Source: Streptomyces sp. NBC_01429
GTDB lineage: Bacteria > Actinomycetota > Actinomycetes > Streptomycetales > Streptomycetaceae
Reading direction: 5' to 3'
Assembly: GCF_036231945.1 (NCBI RefSeq)
Contig: NZ_CP109599.1
Location: forward strand, 2,574,501-2,638,500
DNA: 64,000 bases
Notes under the pieces: generated by a model
The model's database searches: none
Seen by the model: only the letters and a program-made list of their open reading frames with translations
Told to the model about the DNA's origin: nothing
Made by a program: the position numbers and the translations under genes
Part shown: positions 45,940 through 55,227 of the stretch, piece after piece
How the letters are laid out: every line of letters begins with the position of its first letter
Position numbering within the stretch: the stretch's first letter is position 1

Positions 45940-46281
45940 GCTGGCTGGAGCTTCTCTCGATCGTGGGTGCGGCGTTGTTTTTGCTCGTACGCCCGCCGGG
46001 CGGAGCAGCCACGGCTCGTCCCATGGTACGGGGCTGAGGCGTCGGGGGCTTCCCGGCCCGATCGGAGAGGTGTGCGTCAGGGTGCGCGGGGGCGTGGCAC
46101 GGGGCTGGGGTGTGAGGAGGAGGTGCCCGGGTCGTGGACGGATACGAGCTTGCCCGCCGGGCGGGCCGGCGGGCAAGTCAATTGATGGGTTTCTGAGCTT
46201 GCGAGGCGGGTTTGACCTGCCTTTTCGTCTCCGGTTACGGAGCCGGTCCCGAAGCCTTCGTCTGCTCTTCGCCCGTTCTTC
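45940..46281 (-). promoter_or_regulatory. Region between typA and the LpqW-like gene
   Basis: No gene supported in 342 bases. On the minus strand TACCAT at 46022-46027 is a possible typA -10, giving a leader of roughly 75 nt. The lpqW terminator occupies 46149-46177. Confidence 0.4.
46149..46177 (-). terminator. Terminator of the LpqW-like gene
   Basis: CTTGCCCGCC and its perfect complement (10 bp) with a 9-nt loop, about 105 nt after the stop. Confidence 0.6.
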
Positions 46282-48711
46282 TCACTTCTTCTTCGGGTCC
46301 TGGAGATCCGGGCCCGAGGCACCGGCCTTCCGGTAGCCGATGTCCTGGTAGCGCGGTGCCTCGAAGCCGAAGGCGCCCGCGTTCCGCAGCCCCGGCTTGG
46401 CGGCCACCAGCTGCGGACGCTGGTAGAGGGGGATGGAGCCGGCGGCGGCCCAGATACGGGCGTCGGCCTGCCTGACCAGGTCGCGGGCCTTGCCCTCGTC
46501 CAGCTCGGAGGCCGCGTGCTCGAAGAGCTGGTCGATGTGGTTCGTACCGACGCGCGTGTAGTTCTGCTCCACCAGCAGCGATCCGTCGCTGGCGGGTACG
46601 GGCTTGGCGTAGATCGGCCGGCCGTCGGTCGCCGGGTAGGCGGTGGCGGGCCAGGAGTAGAGGGCCAGGTCGTAGTCGCCCGAGGCGATGTGGTCCTTGA
46701 AGTAGCTGTCGTCGGAGACCTTGGTGATCTCCGTGCCGATCCCGATGCGGTCCAGCATCCGCGAGATGCGCTCGCCGACGGCGCGCAGCGACTCGCCGCC
46801 CTCACCGGCGGGCAGGACGAAGCGGAGGGTCAGCGGCTTGCCGTCCTTGCCGAGCGGGCCGCTCTGCGGGACGGCTCCCGAGGCTTCGGGGGCGGGGGCC
46901 GCCGTGCCGCGCGGGGCGTAGGCGCCCGCCATGCCGCCGGGCTTCTTGTCGTGGCTGTCCTGGGCGGCGTTCACCGTCTGGCCGCGGACCTCGGAGTCGT
47001 CGGCGCGGGCCGCCTGGTGGAGCAGCGCCATGCCCTGGACCGCGGCGGTGCGGGCGGGGGCGAGGACATGGGTGGCGGACTCGGGGCGCGGACCGGCCTG
47101 GCGGGGCTTGTCGTCGCCGACGATGTAGGTGCCCTCGTCGGACGCGGCGTCGGAGAGGGCGTCGGAACGGGAAGCGGACGCCGAGCCGGAGCCGGATCCG
47201 GAAGCGGAGGATCCGCTCTTGTCCTGCGACTTCTCGTCCTTCTTCTCGTCCGAGGACTCGTCCTTCTTCTCCCCGGCCTTCGCGCCCTGCCCCTCGCTGC
47301 CCGCCTTGGTCCCCTCGCCCGTCTTCTTCTTGTTCGCCCCGCCCGGCGTCCAGCCCGCGTCCGCCAGCAGCGCCTGCGCCTCCTGGGTGTCCTGCTTGCC
47401 GAGCGCCCGGCTGCTGTCCGCGTACGCGTGCTGGCCGAGCAGCGCCAGATGGCTTCCCGGCGGCTTGGCCGGCAGCCCGAGCGGCTTGAGCACGAGGTCG
47501 GCCAGCTCCTGGCGGTCCAGCGCGCGGGCCACGGCGCGCCGTACCCGCTCGTCGGCGAGCGGGCCCGACTCGCCGTTCAGGGCGAGCTGCGTGTAGGCGG
47601 GCTCCAGCGACTTCCGTACGGCGAAGCCGCCCAGGCCCTTCTGCTCCCGGGCGTACTTCGCGACGGCCTCGGCGTTCCGGGCCCTGATCTCCTGGGCCTC
47701 CTCGGCCTTGTCGTCGTCCGAACCGTTGGCCTCGGCCCAGGAACGGAGGGCGGAGGCCGGGGTGATGTCGGCGCCGGGGCCGTGCGTGAGCGGCCGCGAA
47801 CCGCCCGATCCCTTGTCCTTGTGCGCCAGGGCGATACGTTTCGCCGCCCCGCTGTCGATCTCCGCGATGTCGAGCTTGCCGTCGGCGAGCGCGGCCGCGC
47901 GCTTGCCCCTGGGCACCGCTCTCAGCACGATCGAGTCGAGCTTGGCCGGCTCGCCCCACCAGCGGGGGTTGCGGGCGAGCGTCGTTTCCTTGGCCCCCCG
48001 GTCCACCTTCTTGACCAGGAAGGGGCCCGCCGTGATCTTCAGGGCCTTGCGCGCTCCGTCGTTGAAGGCGTTGGGCGTCCCCGTGACGTCCTTGGGGTAC
48101 AGGGGGCTGAAGAGGGACTTCCAGTCCGCGTACGGCTTGTTGAAGGTGACCCGGACCTCCAGGTTGTTCGCGCCGCGCTCGATCTTCTCGATCCGCTCGT
48201 ACCCGGCGTTGCGGGCCGTCCAGTACGCGGAGTCCTTGCCGCGCAGCGCGCGCCACTGGGCGACGAAGTCCGGCGCCCCGATCTCCCGGCCGTCGCTCCA
48301 CACCGCCTTCTGGTTGAGCTTGTAGAGCACGACCTGCTTGGGCTCGCGCTCGACGACCTTCGCCGACTCCAGATAGTCCGGGTTGAGCTGGGGCCGGCCG
48401 CTCCGGTCGAGCGTGTGGAGGGACGGCAGTACGGCGTCGGCGATCCGGCCGGTCGCGGCGTCCGCGTCGGCCTGGAAGGCGTTGAGGGTGGCGGGCACGG
48501 TGTCGACCGCCCAGTGCACGGTGCCCCCCTGCTCGACCCACTTCCGCGCGGCGGGTGCGACATCGGGCGCCGCGGCGCCCTTGGTGCCGTCCTTGTCGTT
48601 GTCCGAGGTGCACCCGGACAGGACGGGCAGGGCGAGGACACCGGTGGTGAGGAGCGCGACGGAGCGGAGCGTTCGGGAGCATGTCCTCCCGCGCGGGCCG
48701 ACGTGGGACAT
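46282..48711 (-). CDS. lpqW: LpqW-like lipoprotein, family 5 SBP fold
   Basis: 809 residues. Signal peptide with lipobox VLSGC (Cys34), then an SBP_bac_5-type fold in two parts (about 55-450 and 640-800). The parts are separated by a low-complexity Ser/Lys/Glu/Asp insert (about 460-550, KKDESSDEKKDEKSQDKSG) and an Ala/Pro linker. M. tuberculosis LpqW, also next to typA, has this fold but acts in lipoarabinomannan/PIM control rather than import; no permease genes are adjacent here. ATG with GAGGT upstream. Orthology is by position and fold. Confidence 0.75.
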   Translation of the reverse strand: MSHVGPRGRTCSRTLRSVALLTTGVLALPVLSGCTSDNDKDGTKGAAAPDVAPAARKWVEQGGTVHWAVDTVPATLNAFQADADAATGRIADAVLPSLHTLDRSGRPQLNPDYLESAKVVEREPKQVVLYKLNQKAVWSDGREIGAPDFVAQWRALRGKDSAYWTARNAGYERIEKIERGANNLEVRVTFNKPYADWKSLFSPLYPKDVTGTPNAFNDGARKALKITAGPFLVKKVDRGAKETTLARNPRWWGEPAKLDSIVLRAVPRGKRAAALADGKLDIAEIDSGAAKRIALAHKDKGSGGSRPLTHGPGADITPASALRSWAEANGSDDDKAEEAQEIRARNAEAVAKYAREQKGLGGFAVRKSLEPAYTQLALNGESGPLADERVRRAVARALDRQELADLVLKPLGLPAKPPGSHLALLGQHAYADSSRALGKQDTQEAQALLADAGWTPGGANKKKTGEGTKAGSEGQGAKAGEKKDESSDEKKDEKSQDKSGSSASGSGSGSASASRSDALSDAASDEGTYIVGDDKPRQAGPRPESATHVLAPARTAAVQGMALLHQAARADDSEVRGQTVNAAQDSHDKKPGGMAGAYAPRGTAAPAPEASGAVPQSGPLGKDGKPLTLRFVLPAGEGGESLRAVGERISRMLDRIGIGTEITKVSDDSYFKDHIASGDYDLALYSWPATAYPATDGRPIYAKPVPASDGSLLVEQNYTRVGTNHIDQLFEHAASELDEGKARDLVRQADARIWAAAGSIPLYQRPQLVAAKPGLRNAGAFGFEAPRYQDIGYRKAGASGPDLQDPKKK

Positions 48712-49029
48712 GGCTGTTACCTCTTCGTCCTGTTTGTGGAATTTAGAGATGATCACACCTATTGCCCACCCACTGAAGGTGACCGAACGGAAGGGGCCGC
48801 GCAGACACGGCGGTACGGCGGCGAACGCCACCCGTGCGGCCCAACGACGGCCCCCGCGCCGGGCGCGCGCCGCCCCGCGCGGGCCCCCCTGGACCCCCCT
48901 AAATCCCGACGCGGCCTTCACAAGGACCGATGTGACGCGCGACACTCGCAGGAAGCACAGAGAGCACCCGGGAAGTGACTCTGGGAATCCCCCGTAGCCC
49001 ACTGGTGATCGTGGAAATGAGGGCAACTC
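48712..49029. promoter_or_regulatory. Divergent region between lpqW and the dehydrogenase cluster
   Basis: No gene seen in 318 bases. A relatively AT-rich stretch at about 48731-48775 is the likely lpqW promoter; the other half is GC-rich with no clear promoter motif. Confidence 0.35.
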
Positions 49030-49281
49030 ATGTCCCTGCAAGAGGAAATGACAGCGGTCAGGCGTCGCCTGGACGATCTGGTCCGCACGGTGGAGCAGCT
49101 GGAGCGGAACCTCCCCCGCACCCCGGGGAACGGGCCGCACGCCCCCGGGAGCGAGCCGCGCGCCTGCGCGCCCGCCCGGGTGGAGGACCTGGTCACCATC
49201 CCCGACACCCCGTACGACAGCACGCTGTGGACGGACTCGGACGACGAGGGCTTGGGCGTGCGCGACCGGCGCGCGCCTTAG
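49030..49281 (+). CDS. Small conserved coiled-coil protein upstream of sdh
   Basis: 83 residues. The N-terminal 30 residues form a likely coiled coil (EEMTAVRRRLDDLVRTVEQL), followed by a Pro-rich linker and a conserved acidic tail (TPYDSTLWTDSDDEGLG). No known domain. ATG with GAGGG 6 nt upstream. It precedes the membrane-anchor gene by 59 nt in the same direction, which suggests co-expression with the dehydrogenase. Confidence 0.65.
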   Translation: MSLQEEMTAVRRRLDDLVRTVEQLERNLPRTPGNGPHAPGSEPRACAPARVEDLVTIPDTPYDSTLWTDSDDEGLGVRDRRAP

Positions 49282-49340
49282 CGCCCGAAAGCACCGGAGC
49301 GTCGTACGACCCAGGATCGCAACGGACCGAGGAGACGTCT

Positions 49341-50183
49341 TTGGCCACCGGAACCGAACCACCACCGCCCCGGACCACGGGACCCTCCGGCGGTACGGGT
49401 GTACGCGGCGCCTCCCGCGCCGCCATCGCGGCGCGCCATCTGCGGACGGACCGCTGGTGGCTGGCGCCCGCCGGGACCGCCGCGGGGCTCCTCGCCTTCG
49501 TCGTCTACTCGACCTGGCGCGCCTTCTCCGGCAGCGACTACTACGCGGCTCCCTACGTCTCGCCGTTCTACTCCCCCTGTCTGGCGGAGAGCTGCGTCCC
49601 GATGCGGCACGGCCCCAACTGGGAGCTGTTCGGCGGCTGGTGGGGGCTGTCCCCCGCGCTGCTGATCCTGATCTTCCCGCTGGGCTTCCGGCTGACCTGC
49701 TACTACTACCGCAAGGCGTACTACCGGGGCTTCTGGGCCTCGCCGCCCGCCTGCGCCGTCGCCGAGCCGCACAAGAAGTACACCGGCGAGACCCGCTTCC
49801 CGCTGATCCTCCAGAACATCCACCGGTACTTCTTCTACGCGGCTCTGCTGGTCGCCTGCGTCCTGACGTACGACACCGCGCTGACCTTCCGCGACGAGGA
49901 GTACGCCTGGGGCCATCTGGGCCTCGGTTCGCTGATCTTCCTCGTCAACATCGTTCTGATCTGGGCGTACACCGTCTCCTGCCACTCCTGCCGGCACATC
50001 GTCGGCGGCCGGCTGCGGCACTTCTCGAAACACCCGGTGCGCTACCGGCTGTGGAGCTGGGCCGGGAAGCTGAACAGCCGCCACATGCAGCTGGCCTGGG
50101 CGTCGCTGGTCAGCGTCGCCGCCTGCGACTTCTACGTCTATCTGCTCGCCTCCGGGGCCTTCACCGACCCGCGTCTGTTCTGA
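49341..50183 (+). CDS. Succinate dehydrogenase/fumarate reductase membrane anchor (SdhC-type)
   Basis: 280 residues from TTG with AGGAGA 5 nt upstream. Five membrane helices; the histidines in NIHRYFFY, WGHLGLG, SCRHIVGG and NSRHMQLAW are candidates for binding two haems b. The remaining cysteines cluster in loops (SPCLAESC, SCHSCRH). It anchors the flavoprotein and Fe-S subunits and passes electrons to or from quinone. It is followed 24 nt later by the flavoprotein gene. Confidence 0.85.
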   Translation: MATGTEPPPPRTTGPSGGTGVRGASRAAIAARHLRTDRWWLAPAGTAAGLLAFVVYSTWRAFSGSDYYAAPYVSPFYSPCLAESCVPMRHGPNWELFGGWWGLSPALLILIFPLGFRLTCYYYRKAYYRGFWASPPACAVAEPHKKYTGETRFPLILQNIHRYFFYAALLVACVLTYDTALTFRDEEYAWGHLGLGSLIFLVNIVLIWAYTVSCHSCRHIVGGRLRHFSKHPVRYRLWSWAGKLNSRHMQLAWASLVSVAACDFYVYLLASGAFTDPRLF

Positions 50184-50206
50184 TCACCAGGGGGGAATCG
50201 TCCGAC

Positions 50207-52174
50207 ATGACGCAACTCGAACGCCGGGCCTGGGACGTCGTGGTGGTGGGCGCGGGAGGTGCCGGGCTGCGGGCCGCCGTCGAGGCGCGCGAGCGGGGCG
50301 CCCGTACGGCCGTCATCTGCAAGTCCCTCTTCGGCAAGGCCCATACGGTGATGGCCGAGGGCGGAATCGCCGCCTCCATGGGCAATGTCAACTCCGGCGA
50401 CAACTGGCAGACCCACTTCCGCGACACCCTGCGCGGCGGAAAGTTCCTCAACCAGTGGCGGATGGCCGAGCTGCACGCGCGCGAGGCGCCCGACCGGGTC
50501 TGGGAGCTGGAGACCTGGGGCGCGCTCTTCGACCGCACCCCCGACGGCCGGATCTCCCAGCGCAACTTCGGCGGTCACGAGTACCCGCGCCTCGCCCACG
50601 TCGGCGACCGCACCGGCCTGGAGCTGATCCGTACGCTCCAGCAGAAGATCGTCTCGCTCCAGCAGGAGGACTTCCGGGAGTACGGCGACCACGAGGCGCG
50701 GCTCAAGGTCTACCAGGAGTGCACGGTCACCCGGCTGCTGAAGGACGGCGACCGGATCGCGGGGACCTTCTGCTACGAGCGCGAGTCCGGCCGCTTCTTC
50801 GTGCTGGAGGCCCCCTCCGTGGTGCTCGCCACCGGCGGCATCGGCAAGTCCTTCAAGGTGACGTCGAACTCCTGGGAGTACACCGGCGACGGGCACGCGC
50901 TGGCGCTGCTCGCCGGCGCCCCGCTGCTGAACATGGAGTTCGTGCAGTTCCATCCGACCGGGATGGTCTGGCCGCCCTCGGTCAAGGGCATCCTCGTCAC
51001 CGAATCCGTGCGCGGGGACGGCGGGGTGCTGCGCAACTCCGAGGGCAGACGGTTCATGTTCGACTACGTCCCCGATGTCTTCAAGGAGAAGTACGCGGAG
51101 TCCGAGGAGGAGGGCGACCGCTGGTACGAGGACCCCGACCGCAACCGCCGCCCGCCCGAGCTGCTGCCGCGCGACGAGGTGGCCCGCGCCATCAACTCCG
51201 AGGTGAAGGCGGGCCGGGGCTCCCCGCACGGCGGGGTCTTCCTGGACGTCTCGACACGGATGCCCGCGGAGGTGATCCGGCGTCGGCTGCCGTCGATGTA
51301 CCACCAGTTCAAGGAGCTGGCGGATGTCGACATCACGGCGGAGGCGATGGAGGTCGGACCGACCTGCCACTACGTGATGGGCGGCGTCGCCGTCGAATCG
51401 GAGACCGCCGCCGCGCCGGGCGTCGCGGGGCTGTACGCGGCGGGCGAGGTGGCGGGCGGGATGCACGGCTCCAACCGGCTCGGCGGGAACTCCCTCTCCG
51501 ACCTGCTGGTCTTCGGACGGCGGGCCGGGCTGTACGCGGCGCGGTACGCGAGCGGGTTCGCGGACGCTGCCGGAGGCACCGCCCGCCCGGTCCCGGACCA
51601 GGGACAGATCGACGCGGCGGCGGCCGAGGCGCTGCGGCCGTTCGGCGCGGAGGGGCATGTGGCGGAGGGGCCTGTGGCGCGGGGGCCGGCGGCGGACGGC
51701 TCCGGCACCGTGCCGCCGGGCCCGGAGAACCCGTACAGCGTCCATCAGGAACTCCAGCGGACGATGAACGACCTGGTCGGCATCATCAGAACCGAGGCCG
51801 AGATGGTCCGGGCGCTGGAGAAGCTGGCCGAGCTGCGGCTGCGGGCCGCGCGCGCCGGGGTCGAGGGGCACCGGCAGTTCAATCCCGGCTGGCACCTCGC
51901 GCTCGATCTGCGGAACATGCTGCTGGTCAGCGAGTGCGTGGCGCGCGCGGCCCTGGAGCGTACGGAGAGCCGCGGCGGCCACACCAGGGAGGACCATCCG
52001 GCCATGGCCGCCGACTGGCGGCGGATCAATCTGTACTGCCGGCTCAAGGACAGCCCGGGCGGCCGGATCGCGCTCACCCGGCGGACCACCGAGCCCATCC
52101 GTCCGGACCTGCTCGCCCTGTTCGACAAGGAAGAGCTGGTCAAGTATCTCGCCGAAGAGGAGCTTCACGGATGA
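50207..52174 (+). CDS. sdhA: Succinate dehydrogenase/fumarate reductase flavoprotein subunit
   Basis: 655 residues. FAD-binding motif VVVGAGGAGLRAAVEA near the N-terminus, the histidyl-FAD region KAHTVMAEGGIAASMGN, substrate-site HPTG and capping domain, and the second FAD motif HGSNRLGGNSLSDLLVFG. It oxidises succinate (or reduces fumarate) at the cytoplasmic face. A Gly/Pro/Ala-rich insert (EGPVARGPAADG, near residue 490) lies before the C-terminal helical domain. ATG with a G-rich ribosome site. Coupled to the Fe-S subunit by ATGA. Confidence 0.92.
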   Translation: MTQLERRAWDVVVVGAGGAGLRAAVEARERGARTAVICKSLFGKAHTVMAEGGIAASMGNVNSGDNWQTHFRDTLRGGKFLNQWRMAELHAREAPDRVWELETWGALFDRTPDGRISQRNFGGHEYPRLAHVGDRTGLELIRTLQQKIVSLQQEDFREYGDHEARLKVYQECTVTRLLKDGDRIAGTFCYERESGRFFVLEAPSVVLATGGIGKSFKVTSNSWEYTGDGHALALLAGAPLLNMEFVQFHPTGMVWPPSVKGILVTESVRGDGGVLRNSEGRRFMFDYVPDVFKEKYAESEEEGDRWYEDPDRNRRPPELLPRDEVARAINSEVKAGRGSPHGGVFLDVSTRMPAEVIRRRLPSMYHQFKELADVDITAEAMEVGPTCHYVMGGVAVESETAAAPGVAGLYAAGEVAGGMHGSNRLGGNSLSDLLVFGRRAGLYAARYASGFADAAGGTARPVPDQGQIDAAAAEALRPFGAEGHVAEGPVARGPAADGSGTVPPGPENPYSVHQELQRTMNDLVGIIRTEAEMVRALEKLAELRLRAARAGVEGHRQFNPGWHLALDLRNMLLVSECVARAALERTESRGGHTREDHPAMAADWRRINLYCRLKDSPGGRIALTRRTTEPIRPDLLALFDKEELVKYLAEEELHG

Positions 52175-52956
52175 ACGCGAGCGCTTCCGCCTCCTACGAG
52201 GCGACGTTCCGGATCTGGCGGGGCGACGCGGACGGCGGGGAGCTGAAGGACTTCGCCGTCGAGGTGAACGACGGCGAGGTCGTCCTCGACATCGTCCACC
52301 GGATCCAGGCGACACAGGCGGCGGATCTGGCGGTGCGCTGGAACTGCAAGGCGGGCAAGTGCGGTTCGTGCAGCGCGGAGGTCAACGGACGGCCCCGGCT
52401 GATGTGCATGACCCGGATGTCGGTCTTCTCCCGCGAGGAGACCGTCACCGTCACCCCGCTGCGCGCCTTCCCGGTGATCCGCGATCTGGTGACGGACGTG
52501 TCCTTCAACTACGCGAAGGCGCGCGAGATCCCGGCCTTCGTGCCGCCGCCGGGGGTGGCGGCCGGGGAGTACCGGATGCGGCAGATCGATGTGGAGCGCT
52601 CGCAGGAGTTCCGCAAGTGCATCGAGTGCTTCCTGTGCCAGGACACCTGCCATGTGGTGCGGGACCACGAGGAGAACAAGGCCGCCTTCGCCGGGCCGCG
52701 CTTCCTGATGCGGGTGGCCGAGCTGGACATGCATCCGCTGGACGCGGCCGGGGAGGCGGGGATCGACCGCGCGAAGGCCGCGCAGGACGAGCACGGGCTG
52801 GGCTACTGCAACATCACGAAGTGCTGTACGGAGGTGTGCCCCGAGCACATCAGGATCACGGACAACGCGCTGATCCCGCTGAAGGAGCGGGCGGTGGACC
52901 GCAAGTACGACCCGCTGGTGTGGCTGGGCAGCAGGATCGGGCGCCAGCGCGGCTGA
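52171..52956 (+). CDS. sdhB: Succinate dehydrogenase/fumarate reductase iron-sulfur subunit
   Basis: 261 residues. The N-terminal ferredoxin domain binds [2Fe-2S] via CKAGKCGSC and LMC. The C-terminal domain has CIECFLCQDTC and CNITKCCTEVCPE for the [4Fe-4S] and third cluster. It relays electrons from the flavoprotein to the membrane anchor. ATG overlaps the flavoprotein stop; GAGGAG lies 8 nt upstream. Confidence 0.93.
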   Translation: MNASASASYEATFRIWRGDADGGELKDFAVEVNDGEVVLDIVHRIQATQAADLAVRWNCKAGKCGSCSAEVNGRPRLMCMTRMSVFSREETVTVTPLRAFPVIRDLVTDVSFNYAKAREIPAFVPPPGVAAGEYRMRQIDVERSQEFRKCIECFLCQDTCHVVRDHEENKAAFAGPRFLMRVAELDMHPLDAAGEAGIDRAKAAQDEHGLGYCNITKCCTEVCPEHIRITDNALIPLKERAVDRKYDPLVWLGSRIGRQRG

Positions 52957-52969
52957 CGTACGGGAGGAG

Positions 52970-53011
52970 CCCGCCCGTACCGCACGCGGGACGGCGCACG
53001 GTACGGGCGGG
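52970..53011. terminator. Bidirectional terminator after sdhB
   Basis: CCCGCCCGTACCG pairs perfectly with CGGTACGGGCGGG (13 bp) across a 16-nt loop, between convergent genes. Confidence 0.75.
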
Positions 53012-53027
53012 GCCCCGCCGGACGGCG

Positions 53028-53062
53028 GCGGGCTCCGACGGGCTCCGACGGGCTCCGACGGA
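53028..53062. repeat. Short tandem repeat after sdhB
   Basis: CGGGCTCCGA occurs three times in a row just before the minus-strand stop at 53066. Confidence 0.8.
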
Positions 53063-53065
53063 TCC

Positions 53066-53620
53066 TCAGCCGAGCAGCTTCAGGATCGCCTCGGTCGTGT
53101 CGGTCTCGGCGAGCGTCGGGAAGATCTTCCCGACGGAGTTGTCGTGCACGCCCCCGTCCATGTCGGTGACCGCGTCGGTGGCGATGGTGACGTGGTAGCC
53201 GTGCTCGTGGGCGGCGCGGGCCGTGGACTCGACGCCCTTGCTGGTGGCGATGCCGGCCACCACGACCTGGGTGACGCCCCTGCGGCGCAGCTGGAGGTCG
53301 AGGTCGGTGGCGTGGAAGGCGCCGAACGTGTGCTTGGTGACGACGATGTCGCTGTCCCGCTGCCCCAGTTCGGGCGCGAAGTCGGCCCAGTCGGGGGCGG
53401 GCAGACCACCGGCGCGCGGGGGCTCCTCCGTACGGCCCGGCGCCCGGCCGGTGACCCGTACGAGCACGACGGGCAGGTCCTTCGCCCGGAAGGCGGCGGC
53501 GAGTTCGGCCGCGCGCCGCACGACACCGGCGGCGGGGTGGACGGTGGGCAGTCCGACGATGCCCTTCTGGAGGTCGACGACGACCAGTGCGGTCCTGGGG
53601 TCGAGGGTGGTGGCGGTCAT
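53066..53620 (-). CDS. Isochorismatase-like hydrolase lacking the catalytic cysteine
   Basis: 184 residues, complete fold. The active-site Asp (VVVDLQKG) and Lys (VTKHTFGAF) are present, but the nucleophile region reads ATSKGVESTA where cysteine hydrolases have TxxCVESTA; a Gly sits at the Cys position, as in the vinyl-ether hydrolases EntB and PhzD. It may therefore act on an enol-ether or be a non-hydrolytic relative. ATG with AAGGAG 7 nt upstream. It follows an MFS exporter and a MarR regulator on the same strand, probably one operon. Confidence 0.82.
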   Translation of the reverse strand: MTATTLDPRTALVVVDLQKGIVGLPTVHPAAGVVRRAAELAAAFRAKDLPVVLVRVTGRAPGRTEEPPRAGGLPAPDWADFAPELGQRDSDIVVTKHTFGAFHATDLDLQLRRRGVTQVVVAGIATSKGVESTARAAHEHGYHVTIATDAVTDMDGGVHDNSVGKIFPTLAETDTTEAILKLLG

Positions 53621-53658
53621 GGTGTTGCTCCTTGCGGTGAGGGGTCGGTGCCGGGCGC

Positions 53659-55227
53659 TCAGTGGCGTACGCCCCGGGCGGGGCGCAGGGCCCGGTCGGT
53701 GAGGGTCAGGAGGATCAGGAACACCCCGAGGAGGGCGCAAGCGCCCGCCATGAGGCGCAGACCGCTGTCGCTCGCCCGCTGTCCGTAGGCGAGGGCGATC
53801 AGGCTGGAGGCGGAGATGGCGCCGATGTACTGCGCGGTGCGCTGGAGTCCGGCGGCGGAGCCGATGGACTCGGGCGGCGCGTGGGCCTGCACGGCGGCCT
53901 GGTTGCTGGTCCCGATCAGCCCCTGCGGCACGCCGAAGCAGACCCCGGCGAGCAGCAGGACGGGCAGCGGCGTGGAGCCGCTGAAGAAGAACAGCAGGAC
54001 GGCGCCGCCGGTCAGCGAGAGACAGCCGAGGGTCAGCGGGCCGCGTATCCCCTTGGTACGGGCGCCGAGCAGCGAACAGACCAGCGCGGCCAGGGACATC
54101 GGCAGCATGAGCAGCCCGGTGTCCCCGGAGGAGAAGCCCCTGGCCTCCTCCAGCCACTGGGTGTAGCCGTACATCACGCAGTAGATCAGCAGATAGCTGG
54201 TGCCGTGCCGCAGATAGGTGCGGGCGAGCGGGCCGTTGGCGGCGATCATCCGCAGATCGATGAACGGCCGCGGCCTGCGCAGCTGCCACCAGGCGAGCAG
54301 ACCGGCCAGGACGGCGAAGGGCGCGAGCAGCCACCACACCGGAGGGGCGAGGTCGAGGAGGAAGAAGACGAGGACGGTGAGGGCGGTGGCGAACAGCCCT
54401 ATGCCGAGCGGGTCGAGCGACCTGCCGAGCGACTCGCCGGAGGGCGCCAGCGCCCGGGGCGGATCGGCGGGGATCCAGAGCGTTCCGACGACGAAGGCGA
54501 TCAGCGCGACGGGCAGGTTGACGGCGAAGATCCCCCGCCAGCCGACCAGCATCACCAGCACCCCGCCGAGGGTGGGCCCGACGGCCATGCAGCCGAGCGT
54601 GGCGAAGGAGAGCCGGGCCAGTACGGGACGGGGAGCGGGCCGGCCGACCCGGCGGCCCTCGTCGCGCAGCACGGACATGGCGGCCGGATAGGCGGAGGAC
54701 GTGCCGACGCCGAGGAGCAGCCGGGAGACGATCAGCCAGCCGAAGGACGGCGCCGCCATGCCGATCAGTCCGGACGCGAAGACGACGACCAGTCCGGCGA
54801 GGAAGATCCGGCGCGCGCCGAGCGTGTCGGCGAGCTTGCCGAGGACGGGCTGGGCGACGGCGCTGGCGAGATAGAGCACGGAGATCAGCCACGCGGTGTC
54901 GGCGGCGCCGATCCCGAAGTGGTGCCCGATCGCCACCAGCGCGGTGGAGATCATAGTGGTGTTGAGCGGGTTCAGTACGGAGCCGAGGAGCAGCGGCGCG
55001 GTGAGACGGGCGCTGAACCCGGGGACGGAGGGGGACCCGGGGACGGGCGGGGACGCGGGAGCCGGTACGGCGACGGTGGCCGCGGATCCGGCGGCCGGTT
55101 CCGCGCCCGTACCGCCCGTACCACCCGTACCACCCGCGCCCGTACTTGCTTGCGATACGTCCGTACCGACGCCCGCGCCGCGTGCCGCGCGGCCTGCCGG
55201 GTTATCGCCTGCCTCCGTCCGAGTCAC
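53659..55227 (-). CDS. MFS transporter, DHA2 drug-exporter family
   Basis: 522 residues with 14 predicted membrane helices from about residue 72. The segment GKLADTLGARRIFLAGL is the DHA2 loop 2-3 signature. The first 70 residues are a Gly/Thr/Pro-rich cytoplasmic leader partly encoded by short tandem repeats (near 55108-55145). The GTG start overlaps the MarR stop by 26 nt and lacks a good ribosome site, so a shorter form is possible. Likely exports a toxic compound sensed by the adjacent MarR protein. Confidence 0.88.
   Translation of the reverse strand: MTRTEAGDNPAGRAARGAGVGTDVSQASTGAGGTGGTGGTGAEPAAGSAATVAVPAPASPPVPGSPSVPGFSARLTAPLLLGSVLNPLNTTMISTALVAIGHHFGIGAADTAWLISVLYLASAVAQPVLGKLADTLGARRIFLAGLVVVFASGLIGMAAPSFGWLIVSRLLLGVGTSSAYPAAMSVLRDEGRRVGRPAPRPVLARLSFATLGCMAVGPTLGGVLVMLVGWRGIFAVNLPVALIAFVVGTLWIPADPPRALAPSGESLGRSLDPLGIGLFATALTVLVFFLLDLAPPVWWLLAPFAVLAGLLAWWQLRRPRPFIDLRMIAANGPLARTYLRHGTSYLLIYCVMYGYTQWLEEARGFSSGDTGLLMLPMSLAALVCSLLGARTKGIRGPLTLGCLSLTGGAVLLFFFSGSTPLPVLLLAGVCFGVPQGLIGTSNQAAVQAHAPPESIGSAAGLQRTAQYIGAISASSLIALAYGQRASDSGLRLMAGACALLGVFLILLTLTDRALRPARGVRH

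Noticed and set aside
44035..46185. A 716-codon plus-strand frame opposite typA
   Set aside because: Codon positions mirror typA; no ribosome site or conserved motif.
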